This document shows, in pieces, positions 20,867 through 31,182 of a DNA stretch of 64,000 nucleotides. Origin of the DNA: Nigrospora sphaerica (taxonomy: Eukaryota > Ascomycota > Sordariomycetes > Amphisphaeriales > Apiosporaceae); the NCBI GenBank assembly GCA_018287875.1, contig JAGVVL010000022.1, positions 1,860,001 through 1,924,000 on the forward strand. Reading direction: 5' to 3'. Position 1 is the first letter of the stretch. Every line of letters starts with the position of its first letter. The position numbers and the translations under genes were made by a program. The notes below the pieces were generated by a model. It was not told the DNA's origin, did not search any database, and saw nothing but the letters and a program-made list of their open reading frames with translations.

Positions 20867-22772
20867 TTATCGGCCCATGCGAATGACACCAGCGGCCATC
20901 AGCTTCTGGATGTTGGACCGTACTGACGGGTTCTTCATGTGTTCCTGCAGGGCCGCAGGATCCGACTGGGCCTGCTGCAGGATGGCCTGCATCACGGGGT
21001 CTTGCATGATGGACATGATCTAGGCAAGCATTAGCATCCCTTATTTCCTGGGCGGGGGGGGGGGGGGGAAACATACCTCGGGGTCCTTCTGCAGACGCTC
21101 GCGCGTCTGCTCCTCCGTCTCGTTGTCCCGTGCCGAGTACATGGCCTGGATGGCCTTCTCCTGCTGCTGGGCGATCTCGCGGGCATTGGCACCATTGTGG
21201 TGCTCGTTGTCGATGGCCGAGGCCTGGGCGCAAGCGTCCAGGCACTTGGAGTACTCGCGCATACCAAAGTAGACTTGGGCCTTGCGAATGTAGGCGCGGA
21301 TGAACGTGGGATCCTTCTTGATGGCCATGTCACAGTCGCTCAGGGCGCTAGGGAACTCGAACAGCTTGACCATGGCGGCGGCGCGGTTGCTGTAGCCACG
21401 GGGATCCTCGGGAGCCCGCTTGATCATCTCGCTGTACGCCGCCACTGCGCCGGGGAAGTCCTGCTCCTTGAACTTCTTGTTTCCCTCCTCGCGGGCCTCA
21501 TCGGCCTTCGCCGGGTCGATGTAGGCCTTCTTGGCCGCCTCGATCTTGTTACGCTCAGCGTTGCGGAGCTTGGTGTTGACGTCGGGGGTTCGGTGCTCCG
21601 TCAGCGACTTCTTGTAGTTGTCGATAGCGGCGTCCAGGTCACCCAACTTCTCGTATGCGGTGCCGATGCGAGCGTACGACTTGGCAATCAACTTGAAGTC
21701 GGCGTAGATCATGCGGCCTTCCTCGACCGCCTTGTTGCAGGCATCGATAGCGGCCTGGTAGTCACCCTTCTCGAAGTAGGCAGCGCCCAAGTTGTTGAGG
21801 TAGGTAATGTCCTTGTACAGCTCCCAGGCCTTGGTGTAGTGCTGGATAGCCTCATCAAAGTTGCGCTTCTTGTAGTTCTCGGTACCCAGGGCCTTCTCCT
21901 TGTCGGCCTCCTCCTTGGCCTTCTTCTTGGCCAGGGTCTCCTCGTCCTCAGCTTCCGGTTCGGGCTCAGGCTCCTTCTTGGGCTCGGGCTCTTTCGGGGG
22001 CTGGGCAGGCTTCGCGTCGGGCATCTCGACGTCCTCAGCGGCCGAGGACGCTTCGGCTCCGCCGGGCATATCACCGGGCATTCTCATGTCCATGTCCACA
22101 CCCATAGCCACACCAAGCACCTGAATCATGCGGGGGTCGCTGAACAGATCCTGGGTGTTGGAGGGGTTCTGCTGCAGTTGCTGGACCTTGGCGATGAAGG
22201 AGGGGTCGGCAAAGTAGCCGCTAGTCTTGGGGTTCGACATCAGCTTCTGCAGCAGATTCGGGTCGCTGAACATCTTGCCCAGGCCGCCCATGGGGTCGGC
22301 GCCGCCAGCCTCCTGCTCCATGGCCCTCTGCACCGAGGCCAGAGAGCTCTTCAAGCTGGCATTGCTGGGATCATGCTTCAGGCCCTCTTCGTATGCGTCG
22401 TTGGCGCCCAGCAGGTCGCCCTTGCCGTGAAGAGCGGCGCCCTTGCGGCCCCATCCTCTCGGCCAGTCGGGCTTGAGCTCGGTTGTTTTCTCGGCGTCCT
22501 GCAGTGCGTGGTCCCAATCCTTCTTTGAGGCGTAGGCGGCCGATCGGTTGCTGTAGAGGACGTGGTTGCTGCCATCGAGCTCGATAGCCTTGGTGAAGGC
22601 GTCGCTGAACGAAGCTGGTTAGCTGGTGCACACGGACGTGCGGGCAGGCGGGCAGACGGGGAGACGAGCACATGGGTCGTTGCCCCGCGGGGTCACTTAC
22701 ATAGCCTCATCGAACTTCTTCTCGGCGATGGCCTTGTTGCCAAGAGCCTTGAACTCGTCGGCGGTAGACATG
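20867..22772 (-). CDS. STI1: Hsp70/Hsp90-organising co-chaperone Sti1/Hop
   Basis: Exons 22772-22702, 22604-21077 and 21019-20867 give 583 aa, as usual for Sti1. Intron 1 is 97 bp (GTAAGT...TTCAG); intron 2 is 57 bp (GTATGT...CTAG) and contains a run of 15 C. The protein carries Hsp70 tails to Hsp90 in the cytosol. In order: TPR1 (1-115, KALGNKAIAEKKFDEAID, YSNRSAAY), an STI1/DP1 segment with DPxLLQKLMSNPKT, an acidic KEPEPKKEPEPEPEAEDEE linker, TPR2A (LGTENYKKRNFDEAIQHY), TPR2B (EEGNKKFKEQDFPGAVAAY) and a C-terminal DP2 (IMSIMQDPVMQAILQQAQ to IRMGR). All three TPR blocks are intact. A heat-shock-like element lies about 200 bp upstream. Confidence 0.97.
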
Positions 22773-23886
22773 TTTGGGAGAATCGCGGGTTTGGCCTCGA
22801 ATGCAGTGCGAATTACGAAGTGAAAGCAGTCTCGGGATCACAGGGCGTGTAGAAGGGAGGGGGGAATCAAAGTGTCTGCTTCAGAGGGGGACAAGGCAGA
22901 CAGTCGGGCCAAAAATATCTACTGGCAGACTTGGGCGCTCCGGTTGCTAGTTGCGTTGCTGGGAGAGCTACGCTATTCCAGAGCTTTCCACGATTATTGC
23001 AGGGGTCTGGCAGACGAGCGGTTAGCGGGGTTAAGGAGCAAGCGGGCAAAAGGAAAGCTCCCCAAGAAAAGCCCGTAACGAAGAGGCTGAGGAACAACCT
23101 GGCTGCCTGGATACCTCCTTCCCTTGAGCAATAGGTACGCGAGTACCTTTTTGGCCCGGCCCTTTCTGACCGTATTGTGATCCCGACTCACAGCACGTGT
23201 GCCTTCCTGTCTGCATTTTGATTGTCTTGATGTTTTTCTCTTCACATGGGTTTCTGCCATAGGTTGTCTGGAGGGATGCATGCGGAGCCACGCGATGCCC
23301 ATGTCGGAGACCCCCAGCCAGCTCGGCGAGCCAGCGATGGGAAGTATACCGAACGAGATAGATTTTGTTTGCCAAGGGACAATGGGGCCGAGCCGGTGTC
23401 CGATCGCCACCATGTGAAGGTGTTCTGTACCAACGTATCATGCACTGCGCATCAATAATGGCTTTTTTAAAGTTGCACTACTACGAATCTATGGTAGGCC
23501 TCAGACAGAATGCAAAATGGTTTCCGCGGCGATAAGCGCTTATCTCGCCATGAGGGGCTCCAATGGATTTTCTTAGGTTGGGTGCTAGAAACTTTATGGT
23601 CTATCTACGCATCCCATCATCTCTGTGACTCAACCACGTCGCAAAGCCCATCCGCCCGCCAGGCGGTAATACAACACGTCCCGGCCCCCTCGAGCGTCGA
23701 CGTCGCTACGGTCGCGTATGGCCCTCGCCCATGTCGGACTCCTAGCCCAATCCTACCTGCTTCCGACCCTCGACCTGGCCCTGTTCCGGCTGCTTGCCTC
23801 GGCCGTCGCTGCCCTCTCCCGACGACCCGCGCCTGTACTCGCGCCCGCGACGCACCCCCCGCGGCCCCGGCCGCCCACTTCTCACC
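22773..23886. other. Divergent promoter region of the Sti1 and Rpc34 genes
   Basis: 1.1 kb between two divergent start codons. It holds the heat-shock-like element at 22975-22989 and a C-rich leader just before 23887. No gene seen. Confidence 0.5.
22975..22989. promoter_or_regulatory. Heat-shock-element-like motif
   Basis: ATTCC-AGAGC-TTTCC matches the three-unit pattern nTTCn-nGAAn-nTTCn with one change in the middle unit. It lies 203 bp upstream of the Sti1 start, a gene induced by Hsf1 in fungi. A single short match; binding not shown. Confidence 0.35.
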
Positions 23887-25050
23887 ATGGATGAAAACAA
23901 GGAGGTCCTCAAGGACCAGCTGTACTATGCCTGCCAGGCTCAGCTGCAGGGCGACGACGATGCCGCCTACGAACAGGTCTTCACCCAGGAGGACCTGCAG
24001 GGGCTCGACGTCGTGCCGCCCAAGGACCTCAAGACGCTCATGGGGCTCGTCCAGGCCCTGACCAACGACATGCTCTTCATCCCCCTCAGCACCGCCCACG
24101 GCCCGGTATGGCGGTTACGACCCGAAAAGGAGGCCGCCAAGTACCGCGGCCTCACGGCCGACCAGAAGATGGTGTACGGCTGGATCGACAGCGCCGGCGC
24201 CGAGGGCATCTGGCAGCAAACGCTGCGCAATAAGAGCGGCATCAATCAGGACCAGACCTTCAAGACCATCCTCAAGCAGCTAGAGGCCAAGCGGCTCATC
24301 ACCCACTTCATGTCGGTGCAGCACGTGTCGCACAAGTGCTGGATTAAGGCGAGCATCACGCCGAGTCTAAAGGCCACCGGCGGCCCCTGGTACACCGACG
24401 GCGACCTAGACGAGTCCTTCATTAACATTCTCCTCAACGTCGTCTTCAACGCCGTCAAGGAGCAGGGCAGCTACTACAGCTCGGGCGGGGCCGGCCGCGG
24501 CGGTAGCACGAGCCCCGTGCTGCCGAAAAAGGTGCTCAAGGGCAAGGAGAGCGAGGTGGCCCTGGCGGCGCGCGGCAAGAAACGCGACGCCGACGCCATG
24601 GCGGCTGACGACGCGACGCCGACGTCGCCGCACAAAGCACGCCGCACCGGGCACGCCGCCCACCCCCACCAGCCCGTGCGCCTGCCGCTGCCGGCCGGGT
24701 ACCGCAAATACATCACGCTGACGGAGCTGACGGAGAAGATCGCGAGCACGGGCATCACCAAGGGCCAAAAGCTCAAGGAGTCAGACGTCAAACAGCTCCT
24801 CGACGTGCTCATCTTCGACGACCGCGTCGAGGAGATCGTCGTCGGCCGCCGCCGCGGCTACCGTGTCACCAGCGTCACCAAGCATGACCCTTCCTCCACC
24901 TTCACCCCCGGCGTCGAACAGTCCTACGAAATGCCTACCAACGGCTTGACCGAGGCCCCCTGCGGCCGCTGCCCCGTCTTCGACCTGTGCGAGGAGGGCG
25001 GTCCCGTCTGGGCCGGCGGCTGCGAGTACTTTGACCAGTGGCTCGCGTAA
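23887..25050 (+). CDS. RPC34: RNA polymerase III subunit C34 (Rpc34/RPC6)
   Basis: Single exon, 387 aa. Part of the Rpc82-Rpc34-Rpc31 subcomplex, which contacts TFIIIB and opens the promoter in Pol III transcription. Winged-helix segments are seen: LMGLVQALTNDMLF, then DQKMVYGWIDSAGAEGIW with RNKSGINQDQTFKTILK and LEAKRLI, and a third around TELTEKIASTGI. The region 195-260 is a low-complexity insert (GRGGSTSP, RGKKRDADAM) longer than in yeast. The C-terminus has the Fe-S cysteines of the family: CGRCPVFDLC, then GGCEYFDQWLA. The ATG (CACCATGG) is the first Met of the conserved start. Divergent from Sti1 and convergent with the cyclophilin gene. Confidence 0.96.
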   Translation: MDENKEVLKDQLYYACQAQLQGDDDAAYEQVFTQEDLQGLDVVPPKDLKTLMGLVQALTNDMLFIPLSTAHGPVWRLRPEKEAAKYRGLTADQKMVYGWIDSAGAEGIWQQTLRNKSGINQDQTFKTILKQLEAKRLITHFMSVQHVSHKCWIKASITPSLKATGGPWYTDGDLDESFINILLNVVFNAVKEQGSYYSSGGAGRGGSTSPVLPKKVLKGKESEVALAARGKKRDADAMAADDATPTSPHKARRTGHAAHPHQPVRLPLPAGYRKYITLTELTEKIASTGITKGQKLKESDVKQLLDVLIFDDRVEEIVVGRRRGYRVTSVTKHDPSSTFTPGVEQSYEMPTNGLTEAPCGRCPVFDLCEEGGPVWAGGCEYFDQWLA

Positions 25051-26038
25051 TTAGGGGCGCGCGTGGGACTTCTACGTGGTGGCGTGGGGAGGCGCGTGTG
25101 AGCTGTCCATCCATTAGCGACTTTCTGATTCCGGTCCCATCTGCATGGCTAGGCGTTTTTCTTGCTTTTCTTGGGGGCTACACAAGGGAATTTCGGGGTG
25201 AGCCCAGGGCGAGATTTCCCACCCTTCTTTTGCCCGTCCGAGGATGTACTACAGACTGTACAACTGCGACTCGACTACTCACCTGCTCTGCTCGCGGTCT
25301 GACCTATCGTCGCCCAACGCGAGTGTGGCAACCTTGGCATTTACAACGGAAGGGAAAAAATACCCCCATTGCCCAGCGCAGGGGAGGCTAAATCCACTTG
25401 ATATAATATATATACCCCTCGTCATTCACATGAGGAGCACACCTTGTGGCCATTTCCCGGCTTTTGTGCCGCCTGTAAAATGTGACCTGTGCCGACCTTG
25501 GGCTTCCACGAGGAGTGTTGGATGCGGCACGCAATAAAACAAGGCCACCGCTTACATGAAAGCCCGGGTGACCTAAATGGTCCGTCCTGTGCCACATTCT
25601 ATAGTATGAACACCCACTACCGAGTGCCGAGCCGCCACTTAGTCCACGTTCTTGTAACCAGTGAACACAGTGAGGCAGTACGAGTGACCATCGTCACACA
25701 GCAGCATCAATTACATGAAAGCTGAATCTTGCACCTTGCCAAAGCCAGTCCCCAATGAACATGCCAAGAAGTACTCATGGGTCAAGTGCAACACGAGGCA
25801 GACACGCTTGCATCTAGGTTGAACAAGTCACAGTATTCAGAGTAGCAGTAAATAATACGTGCAAGCTTGTATGATTCGCAACTATCTTGGGCACGACATC
25901 ATGCAACCCAGCTCAATCTCCATGTGGCATCTGGTCATCAGAGCCAACCCCCCTCGCCCTAGAGTCTTGTGTCTGGGCGAAGGGGTCAATCGCAACGTGG
26001 GATATTACACTTGACAAACGACGAGCTAAGCTTGACGC
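25051..26038. other. 3' region between convergent genes
   Basis: Holds the 3' ends of the Rpc34 and cyclophilin transcripts. AT content is above the flanks. No gene seen. Confidence 0.5.
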
Positions 26039-27184
26039 TTAGGCCTCACCGCAGTTGACGATGGTGGGGCGCTTGCCGTACTTGACGGCGCCGCTCTGGG
26101 AACCAGTGGCCTCGAGAGCCTTGACAACGTCCATGCCGGCCTGGTCAGCGACCTCGCCGAAGACGACGTGGCGGCCGTTGAGCCACGAGGTAACAACGGT
26201 GGTGACAAAGAACTGGGAGCCGTTGCTGTGCAGAGTTAGCTGTGGGCCCTCAAACGGTTCCCAATCAGCCTGGAAGCGCGCCGGCGTAAACTTACGTGTT
26301 GGGGCCGGCGTTGGCCATCGACAGCAGACCGGGCTTGTCGTGCGTCAACTTGAAGTTCTCGTCGGCGAACTTCTCACCGTAGATGGACTTGCCACCGGTG
26401 CCCTGGGAAATATGCCAAGTTAGATGTTGTCTTGATGAGGAGAGATCAGAAAGCACTTACGTTGCCGCGGGTGAAGTCACCACCCTGGAGCATGAACTCG
26501 GGGATGATACGGTGGAAGGAAGAGCCCTTGTAGCCGAAGCCCTTCTCACCGGTGCAGAGAGCGCGGAAGTTCTCGGCGGTCTTGGGGACGACGTCGTTGA
26601 AGAGGTTGAAGTTAATGCGTCCGCTCTGAGCTGTGGTCATGGCACACACGTTAGCGGCTTGGTTCCTAGTCGATGAGAGTAGGGCAAAGCGGGGTCAAGC
26701 TCCAGGGCGGATAAACCCAGGTGGATGGACGCGTCGGCAATGGGTGGAGGGACGGAGTGATGATGCCCGGAGGATTGTGAAGATGCTTACCCTTGACCTG
26801 GGCGGTAGGGCGGCCGTTCTCCATGACGGGGCCTGATGGTTGTCAGTACTACAGTTGGCGACGCCGCAGCCGGGCAAAAAGGTCATTTACCCTCCCACTC
26901 GATATCGAAGAAACTGTAGGCAGCACCGGTCAGTCGCGGATCGCGGGCACGGCCTAGGCGCACCCCATCGAGGGGCGGCACATCGAGAGCAGAACTTACA
27001 CCTTGGTCATGTTGGCGGCGGTAGCAGAGAAGTATCTGATACGGTTGATGGATGAATAAGGGACAGAGGCCTTGGTTGCAACAAACTTGAAGGAAGTTGC
27101 TGATGGACGATGGAGTTGGGAAGAAAAGGTGGAAGAGAAGCCGGCCGTCTGGAAGGGACGAAGAATTGAGCGCGGGGTCGCCAT
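26039..27184 (-). CDS. Cyclophilin-type peptidyl-prolyl isomerase, mitochondrial and cytosolic starts
   Basis: Six exons: 27184-27000, 26913-26891, 26832-26791, 26630-26461, 26402-26296, 26225-26039; 237 aa. Introns are 86, 58, 160, 58 and 70 bp, all GT-AG. Exon 2 is only 23 nt. The enzyme isomerises Xaa-Pro bonds and binds cyclosporin A. The core is complete: [32 protein letters not shown] with the catalytic and drug-binding residues, and HVVFGEV; the Trp of the CsA site is in SWLNGRH. The first 58 residues ([11 protein letters not shown], many S/T/R, no acids) are a mitochondrial presequence; a second in-frame ATG at 27010 ([12 protein letters not shown]) gives a 179-aa cytosolic form, the arrangement known from Neurospora csr-1. 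Confidence 0.95.
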
Positions 27185-29346
27185 TGCGGTTTCTGTCTGT
27201 TGCCCCGCCGTCAGCTGTGTGAAGCTCAAGTTCGGACCAATGGCTGAAGGAGAAGAGGTGAAGTGGGGCGAAAAGTACCCCGCCCCAGTCAATGCTGGCG
27301 CAGCCCATACGTGCTATGAGGCGGGTGCCACGGGCGCCCTGGGAGGACCCCTCGATTCGATCCCAGCTTCGCTCATTTCCATACCATGCCCTGTTTGCCT
27401 CTCGAGGGCGCGGCAAGGGATCGTCCCGGACAGGGCAGGGCAGCGTGGATGAGGTGATTGAGACAAGTTGACGGGCGTCGCGCAAGCTTTCCCGGCCACC
27501 GCATTGTGCGCCTTGGAGGAGATCGACCGAGGCCAGACACTGTCTGCGAACCCCTCTTTCGGGGGGGAGATGGCGTCACCTTCACCAATTCACGCTCCAG
27601 AGCTCCGATACGAGCTGGGCGGGCGTCGTGAGTGCAGGGAAGGCAGTTTGTGCGCACTAGCCGGCCAAGCTCCCGCTGCGAGCATCAAATCGTCATACGC
27701 AGTCCAGCCCATGCTTGCTCGGCTTTCCGACCTCCTGCGGCAATGCAAGCTTGTAAAGGGGGCTGCAGGCTGGAGGGAAGGATGCGAACAAGCTTGGCAA
27801 GGAGAAGGAAGGTGATCGGCGTGTACGTACAACTAGTCCGTATGCGCCGCACCCCCGTCCACCTCCTGCAAGGTCAGGTCAAGGAGGCCCGCCAACAGGC
27901 AGGAGAAAAGAGACCCGCCGGAGAGCTCCCTTCCCCATCGTGCATCGGCCCAGCCACCACGATGCTTGCTTGGCCTGCTTTGGACGCCCCGAGAGGTGAC
28001 CCAGCCTTTGGCGCGGAACTCCCCAGCTGCCAGCGACCAGCGTGCCGGCAGGTCAGGAGCCACCCCACGCCGGATGCTTTCGCTTCGGCCTGCTTCGGCT
28101 GGGCATGACTTGGTGACAGAGCCTCGGCCAAAACCGCCGGGGAGCTATCCCGGCTGCGTCTCGTTCCCCGAGCTCAAAGCCGCCAGGTGCAGCATTGGCT
28201 GCGTCTGTGTCACCCTGCAGAATCGGTACGTCGACGGATATCAACAAATAACCGCTCCGGGGCTCTACAGGGCGGAGCAAGAAGGCTGGAGCCTGAGCAT
28301 GCCATCATCGTGGCCACCGGCCTTGCCGTGGTGGCGAGCTGGACTGACGCGCCAGTCGAGTGATCCTGGCGCCCATAGACAAGACACCCAGCCGGCTTCT
28401 CCTCACCGCTGCTTCCAGGGGCACGACCGAAAACAACAGGATGTTATGGAACGTCGATGTAGCCTTGCTGCACTTGCCGCAATACTATATAGACCTGGCG
28501 GGAAAAGCTCCGAGGTTCAAGTAGGGTAAAGAGTACCGGTGATGGGAGCTCGGTCCTCGAGCTGGAAGACCATGACACAAGAAAATGGGTCCATACGTAC
28601 CAAGTGGTAGCTGCTAGGAAAAAGAGTCGCGAGGTGAGTCACGGTGCGGGCCGCTTAAACTACAAAGAACATACAGGTCAGAAACGAGGCCAACGAGGTC
28701 TTCGAGGGGGGAAATGTAGTACAATTGGCAGTACGGCAAAGACAATTGGAGTGAGGAATCCCTTCGAAAGAGCTCATTGCGAGAGCTGTCGGCTCAAGAC
28801 CGTCAAACTTTTGTTACCAGTCCGGAGAGTCCGTGCACGAGCCCAAGCTCCAATCAGCAGCCAGGAACCGAAGCTTCCTCATTGGTGATGCATACTTCAG
28901 TACTGAAGTACATAGCCTGTCTATACGTGCTCGGGTCCGGCTGTTATTTACCTCGGGCGAATGTTGTACGATATTGATCCAAGAACAACGGCTTTTCAGC
29001 TTATCCCTGGACTGTGGTCCGCGGTTGTCTTTTCATCCCTCCAACTTGGGGTACCGAAAAGTCAACGGCGTCCGTTATTACACGGCCAATAGCAGGTCCA
29101 ATAAGTACATACATCATCGTCAGCCCCATTTAGGCCAGCGCGCCCTCCTTTCCGCTTTCCGTCAGCTTATCCGATAAGCGTAAGTCGCCCAGCTGGTATC
29201 AGCTGGCCAGGCTGAGCTGTCGCATTGGACTTGGACCGGGGACTGTTTCCAAAGCCCAAAGTGGCCTGAAGCCGCAGCGATTAGGAGTCGACATCTCGCC
29301 TCTCCTCACGTCGACTACATCGCCAGGCCGCGCATTCTTGGTCGCA
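27185..29346. other. Divergent intergenic region, no gene seen
   Basis: 2.1 kb between the cyclophilin and epsin starts. Open frames up to 187 codons lack any family resemblance. The last ~60 bp before 29347 form the C/T-rich leader of the epsin gene. Confidence 0.45.
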
Positions 29347-31182
29347 ATGGATTTCAACAGTTTGAAGGACCAGGTGTCCAACCTGACCTTGTACGACATC
29401 AAGGCTGGTGTCCGCAAGGTTCAGAATGGTGAGTTTTCCCGCCGCCCCCTTGCCATCCGTCCCGGGGCGCATTGGGTGCGATGCGCAATGGCTGCTGACG
29501 AGTTGCGCAACAGCCGTCATGAACTACACCGAGATGGAGGCCAAGGTGCGCGAGGCCACCAACAACGAGCCCTGGGGAGCCTCTTCCTCCCTGATGCAGG
29601 AGATCGCCAATGGCACCTTCAATTAGTGAGCACGCCCCCCCAGCCCGTAATCGCCAGGTGCCAGTCACCCCCCGACCAGCAGGGTGCACCACCAGCTTTA
29701 CTAACACGGAATCCAACCTCCAGCCAGATTCTCAACGAGATCATGCCTATGATCTACCGGCGGTTCACCGAGAAAGCGGCCGAGGAGTGGCGACAGATTT
29801 ACAAGGCCCTGCAATTGCTCGAGTACCTCATCAAGCACGGTTCCGAGAGAGTCATCGACGACGCCCGCGGCCACATCACGTTGCTGAAGATGCTGCGCCA
29901 ATTCCACTACATCGATCAGAACGGCAAAGATCAGGGCATCAACGTGCGCAACCGAGCCAAGGAGCTGGCCGAGTTGCTGAGCGACGTGGACCGCATCCGC
30001 CAGGAGCGCAAGAAGGCCAGGGCCAACAAGGCCAAGTACACTGGCGTCGAAGGCGGCGGCGGTGGCGGCTTTTCGAGTGGCAGCAGTGGCCGCTACGGTG
30101 GCTTCGGCAGCGAATCCGGTGGGTACGGTGGAGGAAGCTCCTCGCGGGATTTCGGTGGCTACTCGGGCGGCGTGTACGGCGACGGCGGTGGTTTCGGTGG
30201 CCAGGAGGCCAACGATTACCGAGAGTCCTCGCGACGCGACGGGCAGTTTGAGGAGTACGACGAGTTCGACGAGGTCGAAACCGGCGCGTCGTCTCGTGCC
30301 AGCGCCAAGAAACCGGAGAGACCGGCCGAGAGGGTCGGAGTCAAGAAGACGACGCTCACCGGACCGGTCAAAAAGCCCAAGGAACCCGAGCCCGAAGTTG
30401 ACCTCTTCTCCTTTGACGACCCTGAGCCCGCCCCGGCGGCAGCGGCGGCCCCCTCCAACGGTTCCTCGGCTCTGGCGTCGCTAACAAACAATGATGACGA
30501 CGATTTTGACGACTTCCAGTCGGCGGTGCCGCCAACCGCGCCGGCTGCCCAGACCTCTTCTACGTCCGGCTTCGGCATCCCGCCCCCCATGGTTACTTCC
30601 AGCGCGCAGTCTACTGCTCAGTTCGCGGCTCCCCAGCCCGTTTCGGGCCCTCAGAACGCCAACATCAGCAACATGATGTCGGCCATCTCTCCACCGCCAA
30701 GCTCGAACTCGACTCCTGCCGCCAACTACTCGTCCTTCAGCATACCCGCCGGTAACGTCATGTCTCCGCAGGCCCAGAAGCCGGCGGGCTACCAGCCGTC
30801 CCAGCCCAACTACTTCCAGTCTGTCCAGGCGCCTCAAACGACCGGCTCGTCTGCATCGGGCATGGGGGCGATGTCGAGCATGTCGGGCATGTCGAGCATG
30901 ACACCAACTGGCATGTCGGCTCACAACAAGCCTGCAGCTACGCCCTCTGCCAAGCCGGCCGCAGGGGGGGATCCATTCGCCAACCTCTGGGGAACCGCGG
31001 GTGGTCATGTCAAGAAGAACTCCACACCTGTAGCTGGCCCCAAATTGGGCCAGTTGGCCAAGGAAAAGACCAGCGCGTCGCTCTGGGGTGCTCCTGCTGC
31101 TCCCACGACCAAGCCGAACCAGTCAGCTGGCGGTGCGCAGAGTACGACGGGCAGCAGCGGGCTCGATGATTTGCTGGGCTGA
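29347..31182 (+). CDS. Epsin-type ENTH-domain clathrin adaptor (Ent3/Ent5-like)
   Basis: Exons 29347-29428, 29514-29625 and 29724-31182 give 550 aa; introns of 85 and 98 bp have GTGAGT and GTGAGC donors. The ENTH domain (about 1-150) is clear: VMNYTEMEAKVREATNNEPWG, FNYQILNEIMPMIYRRF, WRQIYKALQLLEYLIKHGSE, then HITLLKMLRQFHYID and GINVRNRAKELAELL. It binds phosphoinositides. The rest is disordered: a Gly/Ser/Tyr-rich block, acidic motifs (EVDLFSFDDPEP, DDDDFDDFQSAV) of the type that binds clathrin and AP-1/GGA ears, and a C-terminal LDDLLG clathrin-box-like end. This layout suits traffic at the trans-Golgi and endosomes. No ubiquitin-interacting motif is obvious. Confidence 0.93.
   Translation: MDFNSLKDQVSNLTLYDIKAGVRKVQNGEFSRRPLAIRPGAHWVRCAMAADELRNSRHELHRDGGQGARGHQQRALGSLFLPDAGDRQWHLQLVSTPPQPVIARCQSPPDQQGAPPALLTRNPTSSQILNEIMPMIYRRFTEKAAEEWRQIYKALQLLEYLIKHGSERVIDDARGHITLLKMLRQFHYIDQNGKDQGINVRNRAKELAELLSDVDRIRQERKKARANKAKYTGVEGGGGGGFSSGSSGRYGGFGSESGGYGGGSSSRDFGGYSGGVYGDGGGFGGQEANDYRESSRRDGQFEEYDEFDEVETGASSRASAKKPERPAERVGVKKTTLTGPVKKPKEPEPEVDLFSFDDPEPAPAAAAAPSNGSSALASLTNNDDDDFDDFQSAVPPTAPAAQTSSTSGFGIPPPMVTSSAQSTAQFAAPQPVSGPQNANISNMMSAISPPPSSNSTPAANYSSFSIPAGNVMSPQAQKPAGYQPSQPNYFQSVQAPQTTGSSASGMGAMSSMSGMSSMTPTGMSAHNKPAATPSAKPAAGGDPFANLWGTAGGHVKKNSTPVAGPKLGQLAKEKTSASLWGAPAAPTTKPNQSAGGAQSTTGSSGLDDLLG

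Noticed and set aside
21197..22528. 443-codon plus-strand frame opposite Sti1
   Set aside because: Antisense shadow of the Sti1 coding exon, rich in Leu/Val/Gly because of complementary codon bias.
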